From the NCBI GenBank assembly GCA_025352865.1, contig JANXSB010000710.1:1-5054 (forward strand): DNA of 5,054 nt, in the 5' to 3' direction. The notes under the pieces are model-generated. The model was not told the DNA's origin and ran no database searches. It worked only from the letters and a program-made list of their open reading frames with translations. Positions 1 through 5,029 of the stretch are shown piece after piece. This DNA comes from Chthoniobacter sp. Its GTDB lineage: Bacteria > Verrucomicrobiota > Verrucomicrobiia > Chthoniobacterales > Chthoniobacteraceae. Made by a program: the position numbers and the translations under genes. How positions within the stretch are numbered: the stretch's first letter is position 1; each line of letters starts with the position of its first letter.

Positions 1-51
1 CACGCCGCCGATGACCGGCGCGTAGGTGTAATGCACGAGCGCGATTTTCAA
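1..51 (-). CDS. Probable family-4-type glycosyltransferase, N-terminal fragment (cut by window edge)
   Basis: Reading the minus strand from a TTG at 51 down to base 1 gives 17 codons, MKIALVHYTYAPVIGGV with the TTG read as Met. This is the classic opening of GT-B fold (GT4-type) glycosyltransferases: a first beta strand, then a loop ending in Gly-Gly-Val that normally continues with Glu and His. Enzymes of this kind transfer a sugar from a nucleotide-sugar onto a growing glycan at the inner face of the cytoplasmic membrane. The frame stays open upstream of the TTG as far as I read it, so an earlier start is possible, but family similarity begins at this codon. GAGGG lies two bases before the TTG, too close to be an ideal ribosome binding site. 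The gene is divergent from the small membrane protein at 90. The call rests on a short motif, so it is moderate; the rest of the gene is outside the window. Confidence 0.55.
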   Translation of the reverse strand, partial: MKIALVHYTYAPVIGGV

Positions 52-89
52 GCCCTCGGTTTGGCCCGCCCACTGCTCCCACCGCAAGC

Positions 90-323
90 ATGAAATACCT
101 CTTCCTCCTCGCCACCGTCGCCATCGTCTATTTCGTCCTCGCGCGAAACACGGCGGTCAACTCGGTCAAGGAAGCCGTCATCCAAAGCGACCCCGCCCCG
201 CTCACCACCGGCCCGCGTGAACCCGCCGCGCCCGCCGCTACCAACTCTCTCAAAGCCCCGCTCGACCGCACCCACGCCGTGCTCGAACAGGTCAAGCAGC
301 GCAACGGCGCGGGGGAGTTTTAG
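90..323 (+). CDS. Small membrane-anchored protein of unknown function (77 aa)
   Basis: No family is recognised. The protein opens with a hydrophobic stretch (about residues 3-18, YLFLLATVAIVYFVLA) preceded by one Lys and followed by Arg19, which looks like an uncleaved signal anchor or single transmembrane helix. The rest is a soluble tail: a short polar segment, a Pro/Ala-rich linker (about residues 35-51), and a possible C-terminal amphipathic helix (about 56-73) ending in GAGEF. The tail probably faces the periplasm, which is inference. Codon third positions are mostly C or G, as in neighbouring genes, which supports real coding. The ATG at 90 is the natural start because the membrane segment begins at once; no Shine-Dalgarno is visible. 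It lies divergently 38 bp from the partial glycosyltransferase and its stop overlaps that of the nucleotidyltransferase. Its neighbours suggest an envelope role but do not prove one. Confidence 0.75.
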   Translation: MKYLFLLATVAIVYFVLARNTAVNSVKEAVIQSDPAPLTTGPREPAAPAATNSLKAPLDRTHAVLEQVKQRNGAGEF

Positions 324-1069
324 AACGCCGCGAAAATCGTGTTCGCCTCCTCCAGCGTCTCCTTGCTCCCCACGTCGAACCACGTCCCCGGCACGCTCCA
401 CGTCTGCACCGCCGTGCGCGGGTAGAGCCATTGCACAAAGCGCCCCGGCTGGTCCGGGTTGTTGCCTTCCGCGAGGTACTGCGTCACGAGCTTCACCGTC
501 GCCGCCGGATAGAAATACAGCGCGATGCCGATCAGCGTGCTCGGCGGCTCGGCGGGCTTTTCCACAAACTGCGTGATCGTCCCCGAGCCATCCACCGCGA
601 CCACGCCGTATTTTTTCGCCTGCTCCAGCGAGCCGACATCGTACACGCCGAGCACCGGCTGATTCTTCTCGCGGCAAAACGTGCCGAAGCCTTCGAGGCT
701 CTGGTTGAAAAGATTGTCGCCCGCGACCACCAGCAGGTCGCTCGCGTCGATGCCGTATTTCTGAATGACGAAATTCAAATCGCCAATTGCGCCCAGCTTG
801 TCCGCATCGCTCGTCGAGCCGTCGTTCACGATTTCAAAAGCGAGCCGCGCCCCGCGCGCCACATAGCCGTCCGCCCACGCCTGAAAGTCGGCGGCGAATT
901 TGTTGTTCGTGACCACATAGACTTTCTCGATCCCCTCGATCGGCGCGAGGTTGTCGATCACCCATTCCATCATCGGCTTGCCCGCCACATCGAGCAGCGG
1001 CTTGGCCTTCGTGAGCGTGAGCGGGTAAAGGCGGGTGGCGTAACCGGCGGCGAGGATGAGGATGTTCAT
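320..1069 (-). CDS. Sugar-phosphate nucleotidyltransferase (RmlA/NTP_transferase-like, 249 aa)
   Basis: This cytoplasmic enzyme should couple a sugar 1-phosphate to an NTP, giving a nucleotide-sugar and pyrophosphate. The fold opens with the nucleotide-binding loop LAAGYATRLYPLT (residues 6-18) and the KPLL segment at 23-26, with Lys23 as the expected phosphate contact. It continues with LGAIGDL (92-98), the metal-site GDN (117-119, Asp118), VEKP (169-172), and the C-terminal GTWFDVG (228-234). The loop is the GYATRL variant rather than GxGTRL, which is common in a subgroup annotated as glucose-1-phosphate thymidylyltransferase-like. At 249 aa it has only the catalytic domain, with no left-handed beta-helix acyltransferase domain, so it is not GlmU-like. 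Specificity for sugar and base cannot be read from the sequence. The ATG at 1069 is chosen because MNILILAAGY starts the fold directly; the in-frame extension upstream to 1195 has no family character and crosses the lexA start. It is divergent from lexA and converges on the small membrane protein. Confidence 0.94.
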   Translation of the reverse strand: MNILILAAGYATRLYPLTLTKAKPLLDVAGKPMMEWVIDNLAPIEGIEKVYVVTNNKFAADFQAWADGYVARGARLAFEIVNDGSTSDADKLGAIGDLNFVIQKYGIDASDLLVVAGDNLFNQSLEGFGTFCREKNQPVLGVYDVGSLEQAKKYGVVAVDGSGTITQFVEKPAEPPSTLIGIALYFYPAATVKLVTQYLAEGNNPDQPGRFVQWLYPRTAVQTWSVPGTWFDVGSKETLEEANTIFAAF

Positions 1070-1103
1070 GCGCGCGGGGTTTTGCCGCGTGAGGGGTGAA
1101 AGG

Positions 1104-1153
1104 GAAAGTGGAAAGTGCGTTCGCATCCGCCCGCAAATTTCGCTTCCACTTTC
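1104..1153. repeat. Imperfect inverted repeat in the divergent spacer
   Basis: GAAAGTGGAA (1104-1113) is the exact reverse complement of TTCCACTTTC (1144-1153), separated by 30 bases. The left arm sits in a short near-tandem run of AAAGTG (1105-1110 and 1112-1117). The repeat lies in the 112-bp spacer between the nucleotidyltransferase and lexA, upstream of the SOS box. It could be a regulator site or part of a transcript leader structure, or chance. I see no convincing -35/-10 pair in this spacer for either gene. Confidence 0.35.
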
Positions 1154-1168
1154 ACTCCTGCCCGCTAG

Positions 1169-1182
1169 TGTTCGCGCGAACA
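1169..1182. promoter_or_regulatory. LexA box (SOS operator), Verrucomicrobia type
   Basis: TGTTCGCGCGAACA is a perfect 14-bp palindrome. It fits the consensus TGTTC-N4-GAACA, which I recall as the LexA-binding motif described for Verrucomicrobia. The orientation of its half-sites (GTTC then GAAC) is opposite to the Bacillus-type GAAC-N4-GTTC box. It lies directly at the lexA start, so LexA autorepression is the natural reading. Its last base is the A of the lexA ATG, so bound LexA would cover the start codon and probably block a promoter that overlaps or lies just upstream. It is also about 100 bp upstream of the nucleotidyltransferase start; control of that gene is possible but not shown. 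Confidence 0.88.
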
Positions 1183-1796
1183 TGCCAGCGCTCACCCACC
1201 GTCAGCAGCAAATTCTCGACTTCATCGCCGAGTCGGTCACCCAGTCCGGCATGGTGCCGTCCACGCGCGAGATTCAGCAGCACTTCGGTTTCGCCAGCCA
1301 GACCGCCGCTGTGAATCACCTCCGTGCGCTGGAAAAGAAAGGCGTCATTCAGCGCTCCGCGGGCAAGGCGCGCGCAGTCGCGCTCACCTCGCATCTCGAG
1401 CGCGAACGGATCATCGACGTGCCCATCTACGGCCAGATCGCCGCCGGTTTTGCGGAGACCACCGAGCAGGAAAACGACGGCGTGGTTTCCATCGACGCCG
1501 CCAGCGCGGGCGTGGGGAAAGGCAAACGCGTCTTCGCCTTGAAAGTCCGCGGCGAATCAATGACCGGCGCGGGCATCAATGACGGCGACCTCGTCATTCT
1601 CGAACACCGCGAGCCGCAGCCCGGTGCGGTCGTCGCCGCACTGATCGACGGCGAGACCACGCTCAAACGCTACGTCCACCAGCGCGGTGAGCCTTACCTG
1701 AAAGCCGAGAACCCGCGCTTTCCCGATCTCATCCCCGTGCGCGAACTCGTCATCCAGGGCGTCATGGTCGCCCTCATCCGTAAGTTCCGAAACTGA
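1182..1796 (+). CDS. lexA: LexA repressor, SOS response regulator and self-cleaving protease (204 aa)
   Basis: LexA represses DNA-damage genes until RecA filaments trigger its self-cleavage. The N-terminal winged helix-turn-helix (about residues 1-68) begins with LTHRQQQILDFI and has its recognition helix around residues 39-52, starting SQTAAVNHLRAL. The linker carries the scissile Ala88-Gly89 in IAAGF. The C-terminal S24-type peptidase domain has the nucleophile Ser126 in RGESMTG and the general base Lys162 in TTLKRY. Length is close to the 202 aa of E. coli LexA and all catalytic parts are present, so it should be fully functional. The ATG at 1182 is chosen because LexA proteins begin with a few residues before LTxRQ; the in-frame upstream extension is unlike the family and would cross the operator. 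No Shine-Dalgarno is seen. The SOS box at its start implies autoregulation. A 48-codon membrane ORF follows after 11 bases. Confidence 0.97.
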   Translation: MPALTHRQQQILDFIAESVTQSGMVPSTREIQQHFGFASQTAAVNHLRALEKKGVIQRSAGKARAVALTSHLERERIIDVPIYGQIAAGFAETTEQENDGVVSIDAASAGVGKGKRVFALKVRGESMTGAGINDGDLVILEHREPQPGAVVAALIDGETTLKRYVHQRGEPYLKAENPRFPDLIPVRELVIQGVMVALIRKFRN

Positions 1797-1807
1797 CTTC
1801 CGCTCGA

Positions 1808-1954
1808 ATGCTCGGCCTCATCATCGAGTTCTCCCTCGTCGTCGCGCTTTTCGTCTGGCTCCATCGCCGCCAGCTCCGCGACCGCGACCGTGCGCAGCGA
1901 GTGCGTCCGGCGCAGCTCCATCTCGACCTGGATGGAGACAGCCGTATGGACTGA
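1808..1954 (+). CDS. Small single-pass membrane protein directly downstream of lexA (48 aa)
   Basis: No family is recognised. The ATG at 1808 opens a 48-codon frame that ends in TGA at 1952-1954. Residues 1-19 (MLGLIIEFSLVVALFVWLH) form a hydrophobic helix with one buried acid, Glu7. A very basic stretch follows (RRQLRDRDRAQRVR, residues 20-33), then a short acidic tail with DLDGD. The positive-inside rule would place the N-terminus outside and the basic tail in the cytoplasm. About 80% of codons end in G or C, matching the neighbours, which supports real coding. The start lies 11 bases after the lexA stop, so it is probably on the lexA transcript and therefore under SOS control. Small SOS-induced membrane proteins elsewhere include the division inhibitor SidA of Caulobacter and the toxin TisB of E. 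coli; I see no sequence match to either, so the analogy is only of size, topology and context. It could also be an unrelated housekeeping small protein. Confidence 0.62.
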   Translation: MLGLIIEFSLVVALFVWLHRRQLRDRDRAQRVRPAQLHLDLDGDSRMD

Positions 1955-1970
1955 GTCGGCGGCGCGGACA

Positions 1971-1988
1971 TTTCGCGAAAATTTCGCG
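1971..1988. promoter_or_regulatory. Phased TTTCGCG repeat/palindrome upstream of carA; possible operator or weak terminator
   Basis: TTTCGCGAAA (1971-1980) is a perfect 10-bp palindrome. TTTCGCG then recurs at 1982-1988, 11 bases after its first copy, which is about one helical turn. CGCGAAA (1974-1980) and TTTCGCG (1982-1988) also form an inverted repeat around a single A. The block lies between the lexA unit and carA, 50 bp before the carA ATG. It could be a regulator site for carA. Alternatively, a short CGCGA/TCGCG hairpin followed by the T-rich run at 1992-1999 could end the lexA transcript; the stem is short, so this is weak. It differs in spacing from the LexA box and is not counted as one. 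Confidence 0.4.
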
Positions 1989-2038
1989 CGGATTTTTCTT
2001 CATCGGCGCACGCATCTCGCCCATCTTCCCCGCCCACT

Positions 2039-3208
2039 ATGCGCGCAATCCTGGCCCTCGAAGACGGGCGTTTTTTTCTCGGCGAATCTTTCGGCGCGAC
2101 CGGCTCCGCGGTCGGCGAGGTCTGCTTCAATACCTCGATGAGCGGATATCAGGAGGTGCTCACGGATCCGTCGTACCGCGGGCAGATCGTGGCAATGACC
2201 GCGCCCCAGATCGGCAACTACGGCGTCAACCCGCTCGACGACGAAAGCTCGGCGGTGCATGTGCGCGGCTTTGTCATCGAGGAGCTGAGCCCTGTGGCGA
2301 GCAACTGGCGGTCGCGCGGTTCGCTCGACGAGTATTTGAAAAAGTGGAACGTGCCCGGCATTCAGGGCATCGACACTCGCGCGCTGACGAAGCATTTGCG
2401 CTCGCGCGGCGCGATGCAGGGCTGTCTCACGACGGAGGACATTTCGCCCGAGCAAGCCGTGGCGCGGGCCAAGGCTGCGCCGCCGATGGCGGGCTCGGAT
2501 TTTGTGAAAGAGGTCACGCCAGCCGCCGCCTACGAGTGGGACGCGGACGACACGCAGAGCCGCGCGTGGACGATCGTGAAAGGCGACGGCGCAAATGCGC
2601 AAGTCACGGAAAACGGGGAGGTTTTTGAAAAACTGCCGCCGGTGAAACACCGCATCGTCGCCTATGATTTCGGGATGAAGCGAAACATCCTGCGCCGCCT
2701 GCGCCAGACGGGTTTCAAAGTACAGGTCGTGCCCGCGACCACGAGCGCCGCCGATGTGCTCGCGCTGAAACCGGACGGCGTGTTTCTTTCCAACGGCCCC
2801 GGCGACCCTGCAGCGCTGACTTACGTTCACGAAAGCATCCGCGGGCTCATGGGCCGCACGCCGATCTTCGGCATCTGTCTCGGGCATCAAATGCTCGGCT
2901 ACGCATTTGGCGGGAAAACTTTCAAACTCAAATTCGGCCACCGCGGCGGAAATCAGCCGGTGAAAGATCTGGCGACGGGCAAGGTTTCGATCACTTCGCA
3001 AAATCACGGTTTCGCCGTCGATGCGGATTCGCTGCCCGCCGACGTCGAGGTTTCCCACATCAATCTCAACGACCACACCGTCGAGGGTCTGCGCCACAAA
3101 TCGCTGCCCATCTTCAGCGTGCAGTATCACCCCGAGGCCGCGCCCGGCCCGAACGACGCGAGTTATTTTTTCCCGCAGTTTGCCAAACTGATTGAAGACG
3201 CCCGCTGA
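2039..3208 (+). CDS. carA: Carbamoyl-phosphate synthase small subunit, glutamine amidotransferase (389 aa)
   Basis: CarA hydrolyses glutamine and channels ammonia to the large subunit CarB, which makes carbamoyl phosphate for pyrimidines and arginine. The N-terminal CarA-specific domain (about residues 1-150) shows LEDGRFFLGESFGA, GEVCFNTSMSGYQEVLTDPSY (about 26-46) and GIQGIDTRALTKHLR (107-121). The class I amidotransferase domain starts near residue 203 (KHRIVAYDFGMKRNILR) and holds SNGPGDP (251-257), the nucleophile Cys280 in FGICLGHQ, FGHRGGNQPV (299-308), SQNHGFAVD (320-328), and His364 and Glu366 in QYHPEA. The triad is complete and the length is near the 382 aa of E. coli CarA, so it looks intact. 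The ATG at 2039 starts the domain directly with MRAILALEDG; no Shine-Dalgarno is visible. carB does not follow, as it does in many bacteria; an FHA gene does, 19 bases on. Confidence 0.97.
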   Translation: MRAILALEDGRFFLGESFGATGSAVGEVCFNTSMSGYQEVLTDPSYRGQIVAMTAPQIGNYGVNPLDDESSAVHVRGFVIEELSPVASNWRSRGSLDEYLKKWNVPGIQGIDTRALTKHLRSRGAMQGCLTTEDISPEQAVARAKAAPPMAGSDFVKEVTPAAAYEWDADDTQSRAWTIVKGDGANAQVTENGEVFEKLPPVKHRIVAYDFGMKRNILRRLRQTGFKVQVVPATTSAADVLALKPDGVFLSNGPGDPAALTYVHESIRGLMGRTPIFGICLGHQMLGYAFGGKTFKLKFGHRGGNQPVKDLATGKVSITSQNHGFAVDADSLPADVEVSHINLNDHTVEGLRHKSLPIFSVQYHPEAAPGPNDASYFFPQFAKLIEDAR

Positions 3209-3227
3209 GCCCGCTACTTTCCGCGCC

Positions 3228-3746
3228 ATGCCAAAAATCCTCGTCTCCCTCCCCGACGGCACCACTGCCACGCACGAGCTCGCCGAATCCACGATCACCG
3301 TCGGACGCCTCGCCGATAACACGCTGCAAATCGAAGACGCCTCCGTTTCCAGCCATCATGCGGAACTCACGCTCGGCGAAGGCGGCGATTACGTTTTGAC
3401 CGACATCGGCTCGACCAATGGCACGCTGCTCAATGGCAAGGAACTCGCGGAAGGCGACGGGCAGCGCCTGCAGGCGGGCGACAAGGTCGTGTTTGGAAAT
3501 ATCGACGCGAGCTACGAATCGGAGAATCCCTCGGAAGCGCGGGCGATGCCGGCGGCGAAAGAAGTGGCCGCAGTCACGGCTTCATCGAGCGTGCGTCCGA
3601 AAGATTTTGAAAACGCCTCGCCCTTCCAGTCGAAGAAGAAAAAGAAGGATCCGATCGGCCAGGCGATCCTCGGATTTTCGGCGCTGGCGGTGCTCGCCTT
3701 CGTCGCGGCGGTGGCCCTGATTTTCGCGCTCAAGTCGCCGCTGTAG
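3228..3746 (+). CDS. FHA-domain protein with C-terminal membrane anchor (172 aa)
   Basis: The N-terminal forkhead-associated domain (about residues 3-95) should bind a phosphothreonine peptide. It keeps the core residues: Gly26-Arg27 in TVGRLADN, Ser41 and His44 in VSSHHAEL, and Asn64 in TDIGSTNGTLLNG. A low-complexity Ala/Ser linker (about 100-135) leads to five lysines (136-140) and then a single hydrophobic helix (about 144-167, GQAILGFSALAVLAFVAAVA and on) ending LKSPL. With no N-terminal signal, this is a tail-anchored layout with the FHA domain and Lys cluster on the cytoplasmic side. The ATG at 3228 gives MPKILVSLPDG, a normal FHA first strand; the frame upstream of it lies inside carA. 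It follows carA by 19 bases and precedes the next gene by 18, so co-transcription is likely. No Ser/Thr kinase or phosphatase is in the window, so the partner is unknown. Confidence 0.92.
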   Translation: MPKILVSLPDGTTATHELAESTITVGRLADNTLQIEDASVSSHHAELTLGEGGDYVLTDIGSTNGTLLNGKELAEGDGQRLQAGDKVVFGNIDASYESENPSEARAMPAAKEVAAVTASSSVRPKDFENASPFQSKKKKKDPIGQAILGFSALAVLAFVAAVALIFALKSPL

Positions 3747-3764
3747 GAATTCGGCGACGGGGTG

Positions 3765-4385
3765 ATGAAATTACCCGCGCTCATTTGTGCGCGTCGCAAA
3801 GTGGGCGCGCTGACCGCGGATGCGGAGTCGGAATTCTGGCGGTCGATTCCCGCGGTGAGTTTTTGCGACACGGTGTCCGGCGTGAAGCCGCAGCAAGGAA
3901 CGAGCGTGCGTGCGGTGTGGGATGCGGAGGAATTGCGCGTGCTCTTTCACGCCACGGATACGCACGCATGGGCTACGAAGACCGAGCGCGACGCGCCGCT
4001 TTACGAAGAGGAAGTGCTCGAGGTGTTTCTCGATCCGTTCGGCGATTTGGAGAGTTATTTCGAGATTGAGGTAAACCCGCTCAACGCCGTGCTCGACCTC
4101 GTGCTGCGGCGCAACCGCAGCGGTTATGCGAAGGATTTCGCGTGGCGCTGCGAGGGCTTGCGCACGGCAGTGATGAAGTCCGCGACCGCCTGGAGCGCCG
4201 AGTTTTCGATTCCCTTCCGCAGCCTCACCGCCGCGCCGCCGCAGGCCGGTGACCGCTGGCGTGTGAACTTCTGCCGCATCGACCGTCCGCCCGGCGTCCC
4301 GCGCGAACTCACCGCATGGTCGCCCACCGGGCGCGCGAATTTTCACACCCCCGAGCGCTTCGGCATCCTCGAGTTCGCGCGCTGA
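3765..4385 (+). CDS. CBM9-like (carbohydrate-binding, DOMON-fold) domain protein (206 aa)
   Basis: The whole protein looks like one beta-sandwich domain of the CBM9-like group. The signature elements are: an early solvent Trp in SEFWRSIP (about 22-29); VRAVWDAEELRVLFHATD (48-65); the strand EEVLEVFLDP (82-91); SYFEIEVNPLNAVLDL (97-112); WSAEFSIPFRSL (143-154); GDRWRVNFCRID (162-173); and a C-terminal TAWSPTGRANFHTPERFGILEF (183-204). Such domains usually bind glycans and are often part of exported enzymes, yet there is no signal peptide, transmembrane helix or catalytic domain here, so it is probably cytoplasmic or a stand-alone binding protein. An in-frame GTG at 3762 directly precedes the ATG at 3765; the ATG is preferred but either could serve. 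It follows the FHA gene by 18 bases. The ligand cannot be inferred. Confidence 0.85.
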   Translation: MKLPALICARRKVGALTADAESEFWRSIPAVSFCDTVSGVKPQQGTSVRAVWDAEELRVLFHATDTHAWATKTERDAPLYEEEVLEVFLDPFGDLESYFEIEVNPLNAVLDLVLRRNRSGYAKDFAWRCEGLRTAVMKSATAWSAEFSIPFRSLTAAPPQAGDRWRVNFCRIDRPPGVPRELTAWSPTGRANFHTPERFGILEFAR

Positions 4386-4411
4386 GCGATTTCGCAAGCA
4401 GCCGGCGGGCT

Positions 4412-4939
4412 TCAGTACGTTTTGAAATGCACGCTCAGCGTGCGGAAGACATGCACCGGCCCCTGCGCCGCGAAATAGATCAGTTCGACAGCCGTGTTGT
4501 TCTGGCTCCATTTCCAACCCACGAGCGTCTGCGTCACGTCGCCCTCCGGCTCCTTCTTGCGCGAGATGAGCTGGCCGGGGCCGTAGAGTTCCTCGAGCTT
4601 GCGGCGCATGTCGCCCATGTAGCTGTCGTATTTCGTCTCGTCCCAGTCGTCCCTTTGGAACTGCAGTTCGACCTCCACGAGCTGGCTTTTCTGAAAGTAA
4701 AAAACCGTGCGCTTCTGGCCCTGCTGCTTGAGCCCGTCCACCTCCCATAATTCGCGTCCCTCCACGGTTCGGCGCTGCACCACGGTCGCCTTCACGCCCT
4801 TGAGCAGCGCCTCCATGCGCTCCGCCGTCTCGCCCCAGCGCAGCTTGAACGGCGGCGGGATGTCCGCTGCGCGTCCTCGCGGCGAAAAGGCGAGGGCGAG
4901 CAGCAGAGCGGCGAGCCGGGTGAAAGTCGTGCGGGTCAT
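4412..4939 (-). CDS. Predicted exported protein of unknown function (175 aa)
   Basis: No known family is recognised. Residues 1-24 form a typical Sec signal peptide: Arg3/Arg8, a hydrophobic core LAALLLALAF (9-18), and a likely cleavage after Ala24 (GRA/AD). There is no Cys at the cleavage site, so it is not a lipoprotein. The mature part begins with a Pro-rich IPPPFKLRWGETAERMEAL, then mixed alpha/beta segments: WEVDGL (65-70), RTVFYFQKSQLVEVELQFQR (77-96), a charged helix about 105-119 (YDSYMGDMRRKLEELYG), GWKWSQNNTAVELIYF (141-156) and FRTLSVHFKTY at the end. The ATG at 4939 is chosen because it starts the signal peptide; an in-frame TTG at 4987 would add 16 residues without signal-peptide character. 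It converges with the CBM9-like gene, their ends 26 bp apart. Its site of action is inferred to be periplasmic or extracellular. Confidence 0.85.
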   Translation of the reverse strand: MTRTTFTRLAALLLALAFSPRGRAADIPPPFKLRWGETAERMEALLKGVKATVVQRRTVEGRELWEVDGLKQQGQKRTVFYFQKSQLVEVELQFQRDDWDETKYDSYMGDMRRKLEELYGPGQLISRKKEPEGDVTQTLVGWKWSQNNTAVELIYFAAQGPVHVFRTLSVHFKTY

Positions 4940-5029
4940 CAGCGGTGAAAGGCGCGTCCAGCACACCTTGCCGGCGGGATTTGTCAATGCGTGGGGTCGG
5001 GGAAAGGAGTCACCCCCGATCCGTCATCC

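Noticed and set aside
48..677. Open frame of 209 codons on the minus strand
   Set aside because: It overlaps the nucleotidyltransferase in another frame and is Gly/Arg/Ala-rich low-information sequence.
431..1099. Open frame of 222 codons on the plus strand
   Set aside because: It is antisense to the well-supported nucleotidyltransferase and its translation is rich in His/Arg/Ala with no domain.
1144..1171. lexA promoter with TTCCAC at 1144-1149 and TAGTGT at 1166-1171
   Set aside because: The spacing of 16 bases is acceptable but both hexamers match the consensus poorly; only the LexA box is firmly supported here.
1971..1988. Second LexA box upstream of carA
   Set aside because: TTTCGCGAAA lacks the TGTTC-N4-GAACA pattern in both half-site bases and spacing.
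2000..3322. Open frame of 440 codons on the minus strand
   Set aside because: It is antisense to carA, whose family motifs and catalytic triad are unmistakable; the minus translation has no recognisable domain.
3634..3649. A-rich run encoding five lysines as a programmed frameshift or slippage site
   Set aside because: The run is interrupted by G at most codons, and the zero-frame product continues into a sensible membrane helix, so no frameshift is needed.
4396..4412. Terminator between the convergent CBM9-like and exported-protein genes
   Set aside because: Only 4-bp stems (AAGC/GCTT or AGCC/GGCT) can form in the 26-bp gap, too weak to call.
3771..4964. Long open frame of 397 codons on the minus strand
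   Set aside because: It covers both the CBM9-like gene and the exported-protein gene, is rich in Arg/Gly/Ala/His without any motif, and is the antisense shadow expected in high-GC DNA.
4959..4987. Promoter for the exported-protein gene, with TTGACA on the minus strand at 4987-4982
   Set aside because: The -35-like hexamer is perfect but the segment 16-18 bases on (around GTGCTG) has no likeness to TATAAT, so the match may be chance.
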